DNA from: Wuchereria bancrofti
Taxonomy: Eukaryota > Nematoda > Chromadorea > Rhabditida > Onchocercidae
Length of the DNA: 64,000 nucleotides
Assembly: GCA_005281725.1 (NCBI GenBank)
Contig: SSBO01000001.1
Span: 11,657,776 to 11,721,775, forward strand
Reading direction: 5' to 3'
Under the pieces are notes generated by a model. That model was not told the DNA's origin. It was given only the letters and a program-made list of their open reading frames with translations, and ran no database searches. The position numbers and the translations under genes were made by a program. This document shows positions 1 through 13,000 of the stretch, piece after piece (the stretch's first letter is position 1; each line of letters starts with the position of its first letter).

Positions 1-689
1 TTCGTTCTGATACATCACCGTAATCTATCTTAAATTATTATCATTTGTTACTTTATGCAAAAGCATTAACATTCTTACATTCTTGCTAAATTCAAATTTA
101 ATTAGAGGAGAAAATTTCACAGAGAAGAAATCTTTTGTAACATTTAAAGTTATTTGTAGTAATTTCAAATGTTATTAATAAGTAATTCGTTTATTTCTTT
201 CTTTCCATATGAAATTCAAAGTAAACATAAAAAAGAAGAGGATCATTTGATCAAGGTGATAATATACTTTTCTTTTTTATACTTTAATAATAAACAGCAA
301 AAAAAAAAAAAAGTACCAGCTTATGATTGATTCGATTGTAATAAATTTCTTTATAATCATCTAACCATACCTTAAACAATTTTTTAAAGTTAAAAAATTT
401 AATGTAATTTTAAGTGATAATAACAATTTGGATCATTTTTTTTCAAACAATTAATATTTTAAATAACTTTTTTCTAACTTCTCTTTTCTTATCCTAATCA
501 GTACTAAATTATAATTATAATTTAGTATTTTAAAAAAATAAATAAAATATTGCAACTGAATTCAGCGAAATCCCAAATAAGAACTTTTTAAATTCAAATA
601 AATCGATCAAAAACAAATTATAACACAAATTTTAATATCTAAAATGCTATAAATTAATTTAATTATAACTTTAGCAAACTAGAAAATAC
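1..689 (-). other. Intron or 3' part of the GalNAc-transferase gene, no exon seen
   Basis: This stretch lies downstream of the last visible exon of the glycosyltransferase on the minus strand. It is AT-rich with homopolymer runs and holds no open frame resembling the expected linker and ricin-type lectin domain. I read it as the start of an intron whose next exon is beyond the left edge. Confidence 0.6.
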
Positions 690-3600
690 CTCAGCTAATC
701 GCATATTATTCCTTTGTAATACATTAACACCTCTCCTCCATTTGTAAGGTGATTTTTTACGAAAAATATGGCCAACATGACTACACGGTACAACTTCTAA
801 ACGTCCTCCACACATCCATATCTAAAATAAAAAGTATAAAAATTTTTCAACTATATAAATTATTTGAAAAAAAAAACAAAAAAATTTAAAAATTTCAAAA
901 TCCATTTTAAATTGGCATAAAATAATCACTACTTTAGTAATTATTGCACTTTAAGCTAATATTAAAACTAATAAAGGATTAGTATAGAAATAGGAAAATT
1001 TAGTGTAAAATCAGAATTAAAAAAGCAAAACAAAAAAAAAAAAAAAAAAACAAACCATTTGGGGATTAGTAACAAAAAAAAAAAAATTCCTGAAGAAGAA
1101 AAATTTTCTCACTTTAAATGATATTTCAAGATTTTCACTGCCCCAAATATCAAAACCAGGATCATAACCACCGAGTTTCTCAAAATATTCTCGATCAATC
1201 GAAAATAATCCACCAGCCATTGTTGGAGATCTGATGACAATTTTACAATGAAGAAAAATTTATGGTATCATTAAAAAAAAAAATTAATTAATTAATTAGT
1301 ATCATTTAAGAGTTATATGAAGAAAATTATAAAACATTGAGAATAACTAACGGTATTGGATCAATTCGTGATTTCATTGCATGATAATCACGATCTGGCA
1401 ATAAATGCCAATTAAAAACAAGACCCCAATTAAATCCACCAACACTTAATCGATGATGACTTGATAAATGATATTGCAATGTTTCCAAATTAATTGTATC
1501 AATTACAGGTGTTACCACATTTGTGGAATTTTGCGCTATTCGATCTAGCAATGGTTCAAGCCATCCTTAAAATATACAACAATAAGTAAAAAGTAAATCA
1601 ATCAAGAAAAATGAAACTAATAAACATAAAAATAAGTAAATGATATAAATTTATTAAATTCATCTTAACTTTATCTTAAATTTTCAATTTCAAAAAAAGT
1701 AAAGAAGCAAAAATTTGCATACTATTCATGCATTCACAGTGTGAATCCAAATATGTTAATACTTTGCCTGTTGCAACCGATGCACCTCTAAGACGAGCAC
1801 GGATTAAACCCATTCGACTTTCCAACCTTATAATTCGAACTTTGCCAAATTGGCTCATATAATCTTCCAATGGTTTCTGTAATTTGAATCAAAATTATAC
1901 TGAATTCGGTTTATTTTTTCTCAAATGAACATAATTTCAAGTATAATTTTTATCTTTTTTTTAGCAATAAATAAATTTTTTCCTCACTAATATAATTTTG
2001 AAAAAATTAAAACTTATGTGTTAAATGTTGGTATTACTTTAAATTAAATCAAATCTTCTCCAAGGTATGCACTAATGATATATATGTGCAAATAATGGTA
2101 ATTAATTTTATTAAGAAAAAATGGAGATTAATTCTTTATGAAATGAATCGATGCTTATCGATTACAAAAGATGAAAATATAAATTTTCATTAATTTATAT
2201 TTTCGAATTCAATAAACAATATTTATCATAAATGAAATGAACTATCGAAATATGTGTCAGAAAAAGTTAAAAATGAATGAAATGTATTTCATTACATTGA
2301 AAAATCATAAACTACCAGTAAGAAAACCGTAGATTTAGACTGTCACCACGGTGACAGTCTATTCTCAAACATTTATCAACCACTTATGATTGACTGTTAT
2401 CTAGATGATAAAGATTTTATCAAGAAACCAAAATTATAACTTATACTTTCTTATTATCACCTTTAGATGCTCAAAATCGGAGAAATCATCAACTAGGATA
2501 ATTTCTTTAAGCAGATGAACAGGTGTTCGTTCCAATACGCTATGTACTGTGCGCAAAAGTACTGACCAGGCTTCATTATGGAAACAAATAATCACCGATG
2601 TATCCGGCAAATCATCTCGATAAGTTGCTTTTCGACATCTGGAATATGCAAATTTTCCTCTAGATTTGTAAAATTTTAAATTTAGATATATGAAAATTTT
2701 CATAAACTTTTAAATTTAAGTTTATGAAGTTTAAACTTTTTTTAAAGTTTCACACGGAATGATTATTTATCAGATGGATAAATACTCTAAATTGATAAAA
2801 TGAATCTTTTGATGGAAGATTTTTCATTGTCATAAATTTAAAAATAATTATGAAAATGAATTAAATAAAATACTTTAATAAAAAAAAATTTTTTTTCTCT
2901 AATATTTTGTTCAATGTTCTTTTTTAATTAAACTAACAATTCATCGGTATTATTTGGAAGNGATCGATGTATCGAAATCATATTTGATGCATATTCATTA
3001 AAAGAATTTCGCTTAAATCCTTCATCAAATAATTTACGCTCTTCTGGTGATAATTTCTGTAAAATATAGCCAAAAAATAGTTTCTAATATGAAAGAAATA
3101 TGTAATAAAGTTTAAAAAAGAAAATTTAAAGTCTTACTGTAAAATTTTTTAGTGAAAATTAAAAAAAGAGAAGAATATAAGTGCTAATATTACTACAAAA
3201 CTTTACTTCCATAGTAGTAATTTTTTTACCCAACTAATTCAATCATTTTTTACCCATCCGATTGAAATTTCCCGTTTTGCTGGTATATACTTTGATGCAT
3301 GAAATAGATAATATTCTTTCTCTCTCTCTCCCTCTCTTCTTCTCTTTCTCTCTTTTGCTCATTTTTTTAAAATATAACTCAAATAAATACCTTTTTATCA
3401 ATTTTTACACCAACACCAAATTCACCAGGTTGATTTGGATCACCTTGTTTATAAATTGGACTACCTTCCATATAAACGAAACGTTTTGGTTGTGGAATAT
3501 TAGGCTAAAAAGAAAAAAGAAAAACTTTGTGATAATTGATAATTTTGATAACTTTGCAATTAATGAATTATCATACAAAAATTTGAAAAAAATTTTCTTA

Positions 3601-4475
3601 TAAATTAAAAAGAAAAGAGCATTTTTCACACCTTTTCTAATCCATTATTATCTTCCTCAATGATTTCATCTGCTTGTTTCAATTTCTTCAATTTCTCATT
3701 TCCAATCGATTCCGAAAGATTTCCGTAAATTCGAAGTATTTGTAAATTTTCATTCCTACTTTTGTTATTACTAATTTGTTGTTGTTGTTTGGAATCGTCC
3801 ACTGCAATATAACCTTCTTCCTTCAATTGTAACTGTCGACCAACCGGTTCTTTTAACAGTAGTCCACGTCTCTGTACATAACCGCCCTGTAAAATATTAA
3901 AAAATTGATTTATGAGCTCGATAACATTTCAAAATTAGTAATGCTAATCATTGTCAATCATAAATTCTCGAATATTATCAATATAATCACTACAGTAATC
4001 ATATTTCCATCGTTAACTCAATTACTAATGAATTAATACTTTACCTAAACTTTTTATCTAAACTTAACCAATTAGTAGCTATATCTTTTTTGGTTTAAAA
4101 TTTTTAAAAAGCATATATCCTATTATACTTTTTATTATAAATCTATGAATTTCAATTAATCGAGAAAATTTATTTAAATGAAATAATTCAGTACTATTGC
4201 AATTTTTAACCGTTAAATGATATTTCTAACATTTATGTTATATTAAGTAAAAGAATAATTAAAAAATAAAAATAAAATGAAAAGCTTACAACATTTTGAT
4301 TAGAAAGAGAGATCAATGTTGTGATAATCCAATAAGCTCCAATTAATGATAAAATGTTAAGAAAAATATTACGTCTTTGATTAGGACGTATGTGAAACAT
4401 TCGATACAGTACTGAAGTGGGTGATGAAAATAACGAACTTTGTGAGAACACACCTGATGAACGTTTCAATGCCAT
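690..4475 (-). CDS. Polypeptide N-acetylgalactosaminyltransferase (GT27), 3' end outside window
   Basis: Nine exons on the minus strand: 4475-4290, 3886-3632, 3504-3391, 3056-2938, 2638-2461, 1876-1723, 1565-1352, 1230-1113 and 821-690, all phase-consistent, giving the first 490 residues. The family starts mucin-type O-glycosylation in the Golgi, moving GalNAc from UDP-GalNAc to Ser/Thr. Seen: a short cytosolic tail, one membrane anchor near residues 36-57 (type II topology), a low-complexity stem with a poly-Gln patch, then the catalytic domain with [16 protein letters not shown], the metal-binding DXH motif as LDSHCEC (D328, H330), the Gal/GalNAc-T motif [12 protein letters not shown], and SHVGH supplying the third metal ligand (H464). 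The C-terminal ricin-type lectin domain falls off the left edge. An ambiguous base at 2961 sits in a TCN codon and leaves Ser unchanged. The start ATG directly follows a pyrimidine-rich acceptor. Which gly/GALNT member it is cannot be told from this part. Confidence 0.93.
2337..2360. repeat. Perfect 11-bp inverted repeat in a GalNAc-T intron
   Basis: AGACTGTCACC, a 2-base spacer, then its exact reverse complement. It lies in the intron between exons 5 and 6 of the glycosyltransferase. The arms are GC-richer than the surrounding intron. Confidence 0.85.
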
Positions 4476-5297
4476 CTTGTCAAAAAAAAAAAAAAGAGAA
4501 AAAGAAAGAAAAAAAAAATTTTTCTTCTATACGTTTTAAAAAAGAAAAAAAGAGAGAAAAGGAAATAGATTAGGTAAATTATTTCCGTGAATTCCTGACA
4601 AAGATATCACTTTTTTTCTTTCTTTTTTTTTTTTTCTTTCTTTTTTTCTGCTCCAATCCGGTTGATCACTTCCTGTAATAAAAACAGAAAAAAGAAAAGA
4701 TTTTTATCATTTCTGTAACACTTCAAAAATATTTTCATTTTATTTTAGCAGGAATAAATGATAGAATGAAAGGAAAGTTGACAGTAAAAAGTACTTGAAA
4801 TGTGAAGTATCTGATAAGTAAACATTAAAATCATCTCTTTACAATGGAATAATAAATGGAAAACGAAGGTCGACAAAATTCCTTTTTTTTTCGTTTTTTT
4901 TTTTTTTTTTTTAACAAGCGATAATTTTTAGAGAAATTATTTTATAAGTTGCATATTTTTATTGTCACTTTTTTCTTAAAAAAAAAAAAAAAATTTGTTT
5001 AAAAAAAAATCAAAAGTTATAAATGAATTTTTCTTATTATTTATTTTTATCGTTTCTTATCCACTTTTTAATTTAATGACAAAATAAATGAATTGATTGC
5101 ATATTTGGATTTTTAAAATTACAACCAAAATATTAAGCAATGAATATTTGTTAATTAAAAAATTGAATAATTATATTTTTTCTAAGTTTGTTATTTATTG
5201 CAAATATCTATGGCTATTTTTTGAGAAATGATGCAAAATAAGTTGGTTAAGTTTCAAAGATCAATAAAAGTTCGAAATATTTTGCAAAATTTCTAAC
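4476..5297. other. 5' flank of the GalNAc-transferase gene
   Basis: Dominated by A/T homopolymers and AAAG-type purine tracts. A long pyrimidine run (minus strand) ending in CAAG abuts the ATG at 4475, so the coding exon may be joined directly to a spliced leader or to an upstream exon. No other gene signal seen. Confidence 0.4.
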
Positions 5298-5453
5298 TTT
5301 TTCAAGTGATCGAATTGTTCTAAAGGAAAAACATGAATGCTTCCGAATGTTTCCGAAACGATAGAATCCTGTTTTATTATTATCGTCGTAGTAAACTGAT
5401 TCGTTAAAACCGGAAACAATTCTATTTTCCACCACTAAATCACAACAATAAAT
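5298..5453 (-). other. Orphan exon-like ORF, 52 codons
   Basis: On the minus strand an AG acceptor (GTATTTTCAG) is followed by 52 open codons and a GTTAGA donor, phase 0 at both ends. The peptide includes VVENRIVSGFNES and TGFYRFGNIRKHSC and has less biased composition than nearby chance ORFs. It could be an upstream exon of the GalNAc-transferase, which also begins at a phase-0 acceptor-like site, or a relic. I do not recognise the peptide. Confidence 0.3.
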
Positions 5454-7030
5454 CTGAAAATACTTTGTTTAAAAAATATAATTAAAAAAATCAATTTCAT
5501 ACGAATATTTTACACATTATGCAAATTTATTATATTTGAATATATTTGATAAGAAAAAATAAATAAAATAAGTAAAGTAATCAATAATTTTTGTATTCCG
5601 AAAATTTTAGCAGTGCTTTTTTTATTCATTAAAGATCATAATGTGTTCAATTCTGTAATCTTATCTAATCATTACTAAAACTTTACTTCTCAATATTTAT
5701 CAACCAAGTTTTTTTAAAATTTGTCATATATCTTAGAAAGAAATTTTTTTATTAGATCTAACAGTAGAACATCTTAAATTATAATATCAGTAAGAAAGAA
5801 ATTTACAAAATTCTTTTTTCGTTGACAATTTTTTATTTTGCAGGCAAATTTTACGAGTAACTTTATGTCAAAGTAATTTAATAACTAGTTATTTTAGTTA
5901 TTAATTTTTTTTTCTTTAAAAAAGATGATATCAAATCGAACATATATGAGAGATCAACTCTGATAAAATTGACGAAAAAACATTGATGCATAATAAAAAG
6001 GAAAGTATATTTGATGCAATATCAAATCCATTTCTTATCAATTTCATTCGTTAAAGAAAAAGACAGAATAATAAAAAATAATAAATAATAAAAATTTAAA
6101 GTGAAATTTTCAGCGGAAAATTTTAACAGTGAAATAAAATTACAACTTGAAATTCAAAACCTGTTGATACGCGAAGACCGAATTTAAATCAAAAATATTG
6201 TAATAATTAATAATGGCATGAAAATACTGTAAAATAAAAAACAATCATCAAAATTTCTGTAACAAATTTGTAATTTAATTTTAAGATAGTTAAACAACTT
6301 TCAGCTTTTTTAATTTTAATCATTTCTAGGACTTTAACAAAGTTTTAGTTAGAGCTTTTCGAATTTTATACTTACTTAATGATTGATATTAAAGCTTTCA
6401 TTGATAACTTTTCATTAGACATTTTAAGATAATTTATATCATAAGTAGAAACCATTACTAATGAACCAATTAAATTCCATTTTCATCACAATTACTCCTT
6501 GTGATTAGTGTAATCCGCCAATAAGCAAATTAATTAATAATTTCAAAATTATTCAAAAATTGAAAGTTAAAAAAAGTTGATTATTTCCACACTAAAATAT
6601 TTTCACACAATAAAAGAATGATTAATCTGCAACAGTGCTATATTTTATTGAATGATAAAAAAATTATGGTTGTGAAGGTAGGAAAAAAAAATTTTGACAT
6701 TTTGTAAAATTTTCCTTTCCTCTTTTATAAGCAAAAATTTTTGCAACAAAAAAAGAAGCAAAATGGAAATGAAAAAAGATTGTAAGAAGGGAAGATGAAA
6801 ACAAAATGCAATTTGATCAAACAAAAGAAAATATTAAGCATAAAAAAGTTTTGCGTTAATAAAAAACACTTTTATAATAATAAACAAAAATTTTGAAATG
6901 AAACAATATAAGATGAATCATTGTAGCATAATTTGAAACATTTCATTGCAAGCAGTAAACAAAAAATACTACAAATTCATTTTGATAAACATAAAAATCA
7001 AATTGCTTAACACTATGAATGATTTTTTTT

Positions 7031-7100
7031 TTTTAGGTATTATATTTAGGTATTTTTTTAGGTATTTTTTAGGTATTTTTAGGTATTATTTTTTAGGTAT
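7031..7100. repeat. Imperfect tandem repeat of TTTTTAGGTATT
   Basis: About six copies of an AGGTATT core separated by T runs of varying length, read directly from the sequence. Confidence 0.8.
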
Positions 7101-9412
7101 AAAATTTATAAAGCGTTTAATATTAACATTCTTAAGATAGAAAAAAATAGTGATTGTATTAGAGTAAAATAAATTATTTGATAATGAATATAAGAAAAAA
7201 AAAGTACTAATTTTAAGAACAGTTTAGTTATTTCTCGTAAAGAGAGAAAAGTATTGAGAAGGAAGGGAAAGGCAAATGATAATATGCTTATCATTTCATC
7301 TATATCAGTCCAATATGAAAAGACAGAGAAAGAATCTGAATGAATTCTTCTGTAAATATCATTTAAAATTTTATGTTATTTTAATGAATCATTTTGGTGC
7401 ATGAAATCAGTAAGTACTGATTATCACCATAAAATAACAAATCTTATCAATAGCATTTGATTTGGTTATTACTAAATGTATCAATCAATATTTAATTAAC
7501 TAACACTTAAAGCTATGTTTTACTCAGTAATTAAATACATTATAAATTTCATTATTGTCTGTTAGGCAATTATTTGCCACATTAAAGTGATCACTAAATA
7601 GGAAAAATGATTCTAAAATTTCTTTTTCACTTTTTTTTTCCTTTTTTTGTAATTAAAAAATCAATGAATTAGTTATGAAAGAACAAAACATTTTTAGCTT
7701 AGTAACATACATCAAATTCTATCCTATTTATGCATTTTATTTCCTACTAAAACATTTGTCAATAATTGTTGTTCGTTGTTTTTGTTTATTTTTGGTTATT
7801 TAACATTGCTTTACACCGAAACATTTATTCCCGAAAGGTTTACTCTTGATTCTCAGATTATTTTTCCAACAAAAAAAAAAAAACCATCATCATACACCAT
7901 ATTTACGAATTTCTACATTCTTTTTGATGTTTACAAAAAAAAAAGAGAAAAGAAAAAAAACTTTTCCATTTTGAATGCTTATTGCAAAACTAAACAACAA
8001 TGAAGCAAGCAGTCGTCATCTCTAGATGACATCAAAAAATGAAAGAGAAGAAAAGATGAAAAAAGAAAAATGCAAATGATATTAAAATGTCGATTAAATG
8101 CTGTAATATTATCGTATTGTGCTTAAAGATTTTCGATAAACTTAAAAAATATTTCATAAATTTAGCATTACAAAAAAAAAAAAAAAATTGAAAACTATAA
8201 CAAATAGTAAACAAACTTTTATATTTGAATAATATATTATGATTTGACTAAATTAAATTGTTTAAAAATATAAATAAATTTATCATTTCAATTATAAATG
8301 CAATTAATTTTAAAATGAACAGAAAACAAAAAAAGAGAAAAACATTTGAGTGAAAAAAGAAGAAAACATAAAAAGTAATAGAAAAAGGGAAAATAAATTC
8401 AAAATTTTAGATTTAAAGGAATAATATAAAAAAAAAGGAATTATATGCTTAACTAATGCTTCTATTTGAAGTAAAAAAAAAATATTTGTTTTCTTCTTTT
8501 TTTGGCAAAAACTTATTGCAAAAAAAAAAAAAATCCGCATAATGACCTCAAACTATTAAATGACATTAATACAAAATAGAGTATTCCGAAAAAAAAAAGA
8601 AATGCTTCAAAAAAAAAATCAATTACCTTAAAGATTATAATAATTTTAAATAGAAAATAGAAAATAAATAATTACTGTTAAATGACATCTGCAATTTATT
8701 ACATTTAACTTTCATTTTTGTAATTGTCACATGCCTTCTTGACTAATCATAAATTATGACAAGCATTTAAATAGAATAAAAAAAAAGATTTGTATTAAAT
8801 CAGTTTTAGGTAAAAGAAATATATGTCAAAACATATTGAATTTTAGCAGTGATTATAATTAACTGATTAAATCGCATTATTTTGAAAAAGAATGAAAAGT
8901 AATCATAATTAAATTAAATCTTAGCTAATATTTGCATATTATCACAATAATAGATATACAACGATAGACATTGCAACTATGATTAATTAACACAAATAAA
9001 AACAAAAATTTCTAATTATATTGGTAAATAGTCCAAATTGATTTGAAAATAAATGTAATTACAAATAAAATCACTCTAAAGCTACTTTATTTACTTGAAA
9101 ATAGCTGAAGAAAAAAAAAGTAAATAACCAATGAGTAGTTAAGTTGATAGATATATTTGTCCTTTTATTGTTGTTTGTCACCTTCTATTGACAACATATA
9201 TTAGTCTTATCTTACACTTTATGATTAGTTTAACTAATGCCAACCGGAAAATGGCTTATTCTTGTTTACTATTAACAATGAATAATAATATATTCAAGTC
9301 TGTTTAAATCGATGCATTTCCACTATACTATTTTGAAATAAATTAAACGGAAACACATCTAAAAATAGACATCGATTGCTAATCAATTTGGTATATTTTC
9401 CGGATAGCACTC

Positions 9413-9463
9413 CTATTACTTATATTCTATTAATTACTATTACTTATATTACTATTACTTATG
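9413..9463. repeat. Short tandem repeat built on ATTACTATTACTTAT
   Basis: Repeated TTACTAT and TTACTTAT words in a 50-bp block. Confidence 0.7.
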
Positions 9464-10044
9464 TCAAATATTATCTTTAAGAAACTCAATAATTGTATTT
9501 AATTTCTCAGCTAACTAAGCTATCAATGATTTTAATCAGTTAATCCTTGGATTATCAATCTGTGATTTCATTTATACTTCCATAAATATATTTTGCGGTA
9601 TTGGAAAATATTGCCATCTATTATTCCTCCAAATTTTAATAAGGCATACCAATCAGAAATCTCGAGAAATTTCAAATGATTGAACTGATTAAGAAAAAAA
9701 TCATAGAATGGAATATAAGAGTTAAATATGTGCAGAAAGAGAAACATTATGCTAATAATATTGAAAAGTTTTAAATATTAAAAAAAAAAAAAACAAGCAA
9801 ACTTGTCTTCAACTTCTATTTCAATCATTATTTTTGACCATACAGAAAAATTATTTCCATAATTTCTAACATATAAAATCTACATAATTTTGTTGAAAAT
9901 TCAAATAAAATTATTTCATGGAAAAACTAATTTGTTGCTTATTTTTGAAATCTTCTAAAGTTCGTTAAATTTAAAACATCCCAAAATATCATTTTTTTTT
10001 TCAGTTTAACTACTCTTTTCTTACCAATTCTAAATTATTTTTAT

Positions 10045-10071
10045 AGTTTGATTAAAAGTTTTAATCAAACT
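10045..10071. repeat. Perfect 13-bp inverted repeat, 1-base centre
   Basis: AGTTTGATTAAAA, a single G, then the exact reverse complement of the first arm. No gene nearby. Confidence 0.85.
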
Positions 10072-13000
10072 CCTAACGGAAAAAATTTCGATCATAAGTA
10101 GTAAAATAAAATTAAAAATGGCTTAAAGAAAAAAAAAAGTGAAGGAGTTCAAAGCATGAAATAACCTAGCAACAACTGAAAAAGTTTCAAAGAACTGTTA
10201 GTAACAGAGCGTTTCCAAGGTTACATGAAGATATTTTCATTCATTGAGCATTAGAATAGATTGATGACTCATTCAGGTATTATCATGCTAATTGAAATAA
10301 TCCGGATCCGGTAGAAACATGAAATTATTAAGAGGAATAAGGCTACTTTTTACATTCTTATCATTTGTAATAATAATTTTTTTCTTAAGTAAGAAAATGG
10401 TTTGCTTTTCTGATTAACATTAAACTTCCATTTCTTCGCCTTATCATGTCTTATTCTTTTTTCTGGCTATTAAATTAATTATTGGCTTAATCAGTCTTCT
10501 TAATTGATTTGTTACAAAATTTTCCAATTTCAGCAATATCTTCGTTTATTAAAAGAATATTTAAATTTTAATTTTGTAAATTGATCTACAATTTAAATCA
10601 GTCTTATTCTGATAAATGCTATATTTTAATCTATCATTGTTAGATAAATAGCAATATTCAAAATTCAAGAAACAATTATAAAAAAAAAAATATGTATGTA
10701 ATATGGGAAAAATTCTGACTAGCTGTAAAGAAACAAATTTTGCTAGTTCTTAGCTTTCAAATCTAATTCTAGCTGATTTATTTTCAAAATTTAAACCAAT
10801 CTTGTTCTCATTTTTGTCATCTTTCTCGTTCTATTTAACTTCTGCTTAAAAGAAAGAAGTAAAAAAGAGACTAATCTTTTATTAGGAACCTAAAAATTAC
10901 AGTAAACTAAAAGTATTAATAGTTTTTAAAAAGATAATTTTGTTTTAAATAATAATTTTAGAAGTAATCACATTTTCTTTTTTCTTCACAAAAATAAAAT
11001 AAAATATCATTTCAATTGCTAACAAAAAAACTAATGAAAAATTGAAAAAAAATGGAAGAAAGAGGGAGAAAATGAAAGGAGCAAAAGTCGATAAGCAATC
11101 TAAAAAACAAAAAGTTAGGCCTTATTATGATAGTTTAATTAAAGTTAAAATTACAAACTCTAAACAAACGAGAAGGAAGGAAGACTAACTAATTGAATAA
11201 TACGAAAAAAAAAAAAAACCATTAAAAAATCTTACAATCTTCTCTAACCATTATCCGTCATACTTTTCAAAATGATAAATAAAAGAGGTCAAGAAGAGAA
11301 GAGTTCAAGTTCAAACAGCTATCTCTCATCATTAATGTATTTGTTTATGGTATGAATAAATAATATATGAATGAAGTAAGAAGCATACAAATGGTGTAAA
11401 TAAATATGTTGCAAATAAATAAATAAATATATTTATGAATAACCAATGGTCAGTTGCATGACCAGTTTGACCTCTTGGAAAATTGAATTGCAACTGTCAA
11501 AATTACACTTGCATAATTCAATCCTCTCTAAAAGATTATGGATGAATGAGATGACCTAATTTAAGCATTCAAATATGAAATTTATCTTATTTTACATTTC
11601 AACAAATATTCTAACATTTTAAATTAGTCTTATATGATTTTTTGATGACAAAAAAAAAAACGATTAATATATGAAAGCAAAGAAAGTAACTTTGACAAAA
11701 TGCGCACTTCAAAAATTGCAAATGTCAAAATGAACATACACTTTAGATATCATCATCAACTATAAAAGTTGAGCGGAAATAATTATTGAGCACAAATAAA
11801 GATGTAAATTTTCCAGAATTCAAATCGAAAATTAAATGACCCAAAAAAAGATTTCAATATTCTCATCAAACAAAAAAAAAAAAAAAAATTCCAAATGCTT
11901 GCAAAATAAAGGTGCGCGAACTGAAAGAAATGGTGTCATCATTTTAAAAATTTAATTTTACATCATTTTTGATTTCGAACCGTTTGGTCTAGAGGACAAA
12001 TTGAATTTAATATAATAAATTTTAATTCAACTAATAAAAAAAAATGTTTGTAGTCTATTTTATGCTATTTTCAGTCAGTTAATTAGAACTAGTCAAATTG
12101 ATAAATTCAACAAAAAGTAAATAAATTTATTTACTTCAGCAAAAAAGTTAATAAATAAAAAGTGGGCTAGAAAAAAAAGCTGACAATTGATAAAAACATT
12201 TGAACTTTTTTTTTTTTTTTCAAAGACAACATACACTAAACACAACAAAATGATTAACATTGCTTTCTTTTGGAAAAAGAAAATAATGTCATCATCCATT
12301 AGGAAATAAAATCAAATAATTGCCACTTTTTTTCTCCTAAAATTTCAAATAAATTTTACAACTAATCCTTTGGTTATATTTAAAATAAGAAATTGAGCAT
12401 TATCTAAGGTGATTATTCAATTGTAATGACATTTTCAATGACAATTTCGCGAAAAATAAAAAAAAAAAACGAAGCTAAAATAAATGATATATGTTTTAGT
12501 CTTTGACTTAAATTCTATTTTAAAGAAATTTGTACCCAAAAGAAAAAAAAAACCTCCTCAAAAAAAAAAAATGTACTCCTTATTCTATTTATGTTTAGAT
12601 ATGTAATTTTATCTTTGAAAATAGAAAAAGATGAATGTGACGAAGAAAAGTAAGAGTTAAAAGTAAGTTAATAAAGTAAAGTAAAGATTAAACAAATCAT
12701 TTCCTCATATCATATCATTCTGTTAAAGGTGATTAGCACCTCATATTATTCCTACTATTTCTATGATAATGAATTTCTCATCTTAACTTACTGATTAATA
12801 AAATCAAATAATTTTATATTTCCAATTGTAGTTGATGTTATTAATTTGCGCTCTCAGTTCATATCAGTTACAATTTGATAAAAATTTTTGTTATAAAATA
12901 AAATTAGTTAAAAATTTACTTATGAAAAGATTTTAAACTAAACCGTTATTCTCTTCATATTTAGTAGCAATTTTTTAAAAAAAAAAGAAAAAAACAAAAG

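Noticed and set aside
2961..2961. Ambiguous base in a GalNAc-T exon, possible disruption
   Set aside because: It is the third position of a TCN codon, Ser with any base.
8032..8540. ORFs rich in Phe and Lys, such as those at 8032-8214 and 8310-8540
   Set aside because: Translations of A/T homopolymers with no splice support or complexity.
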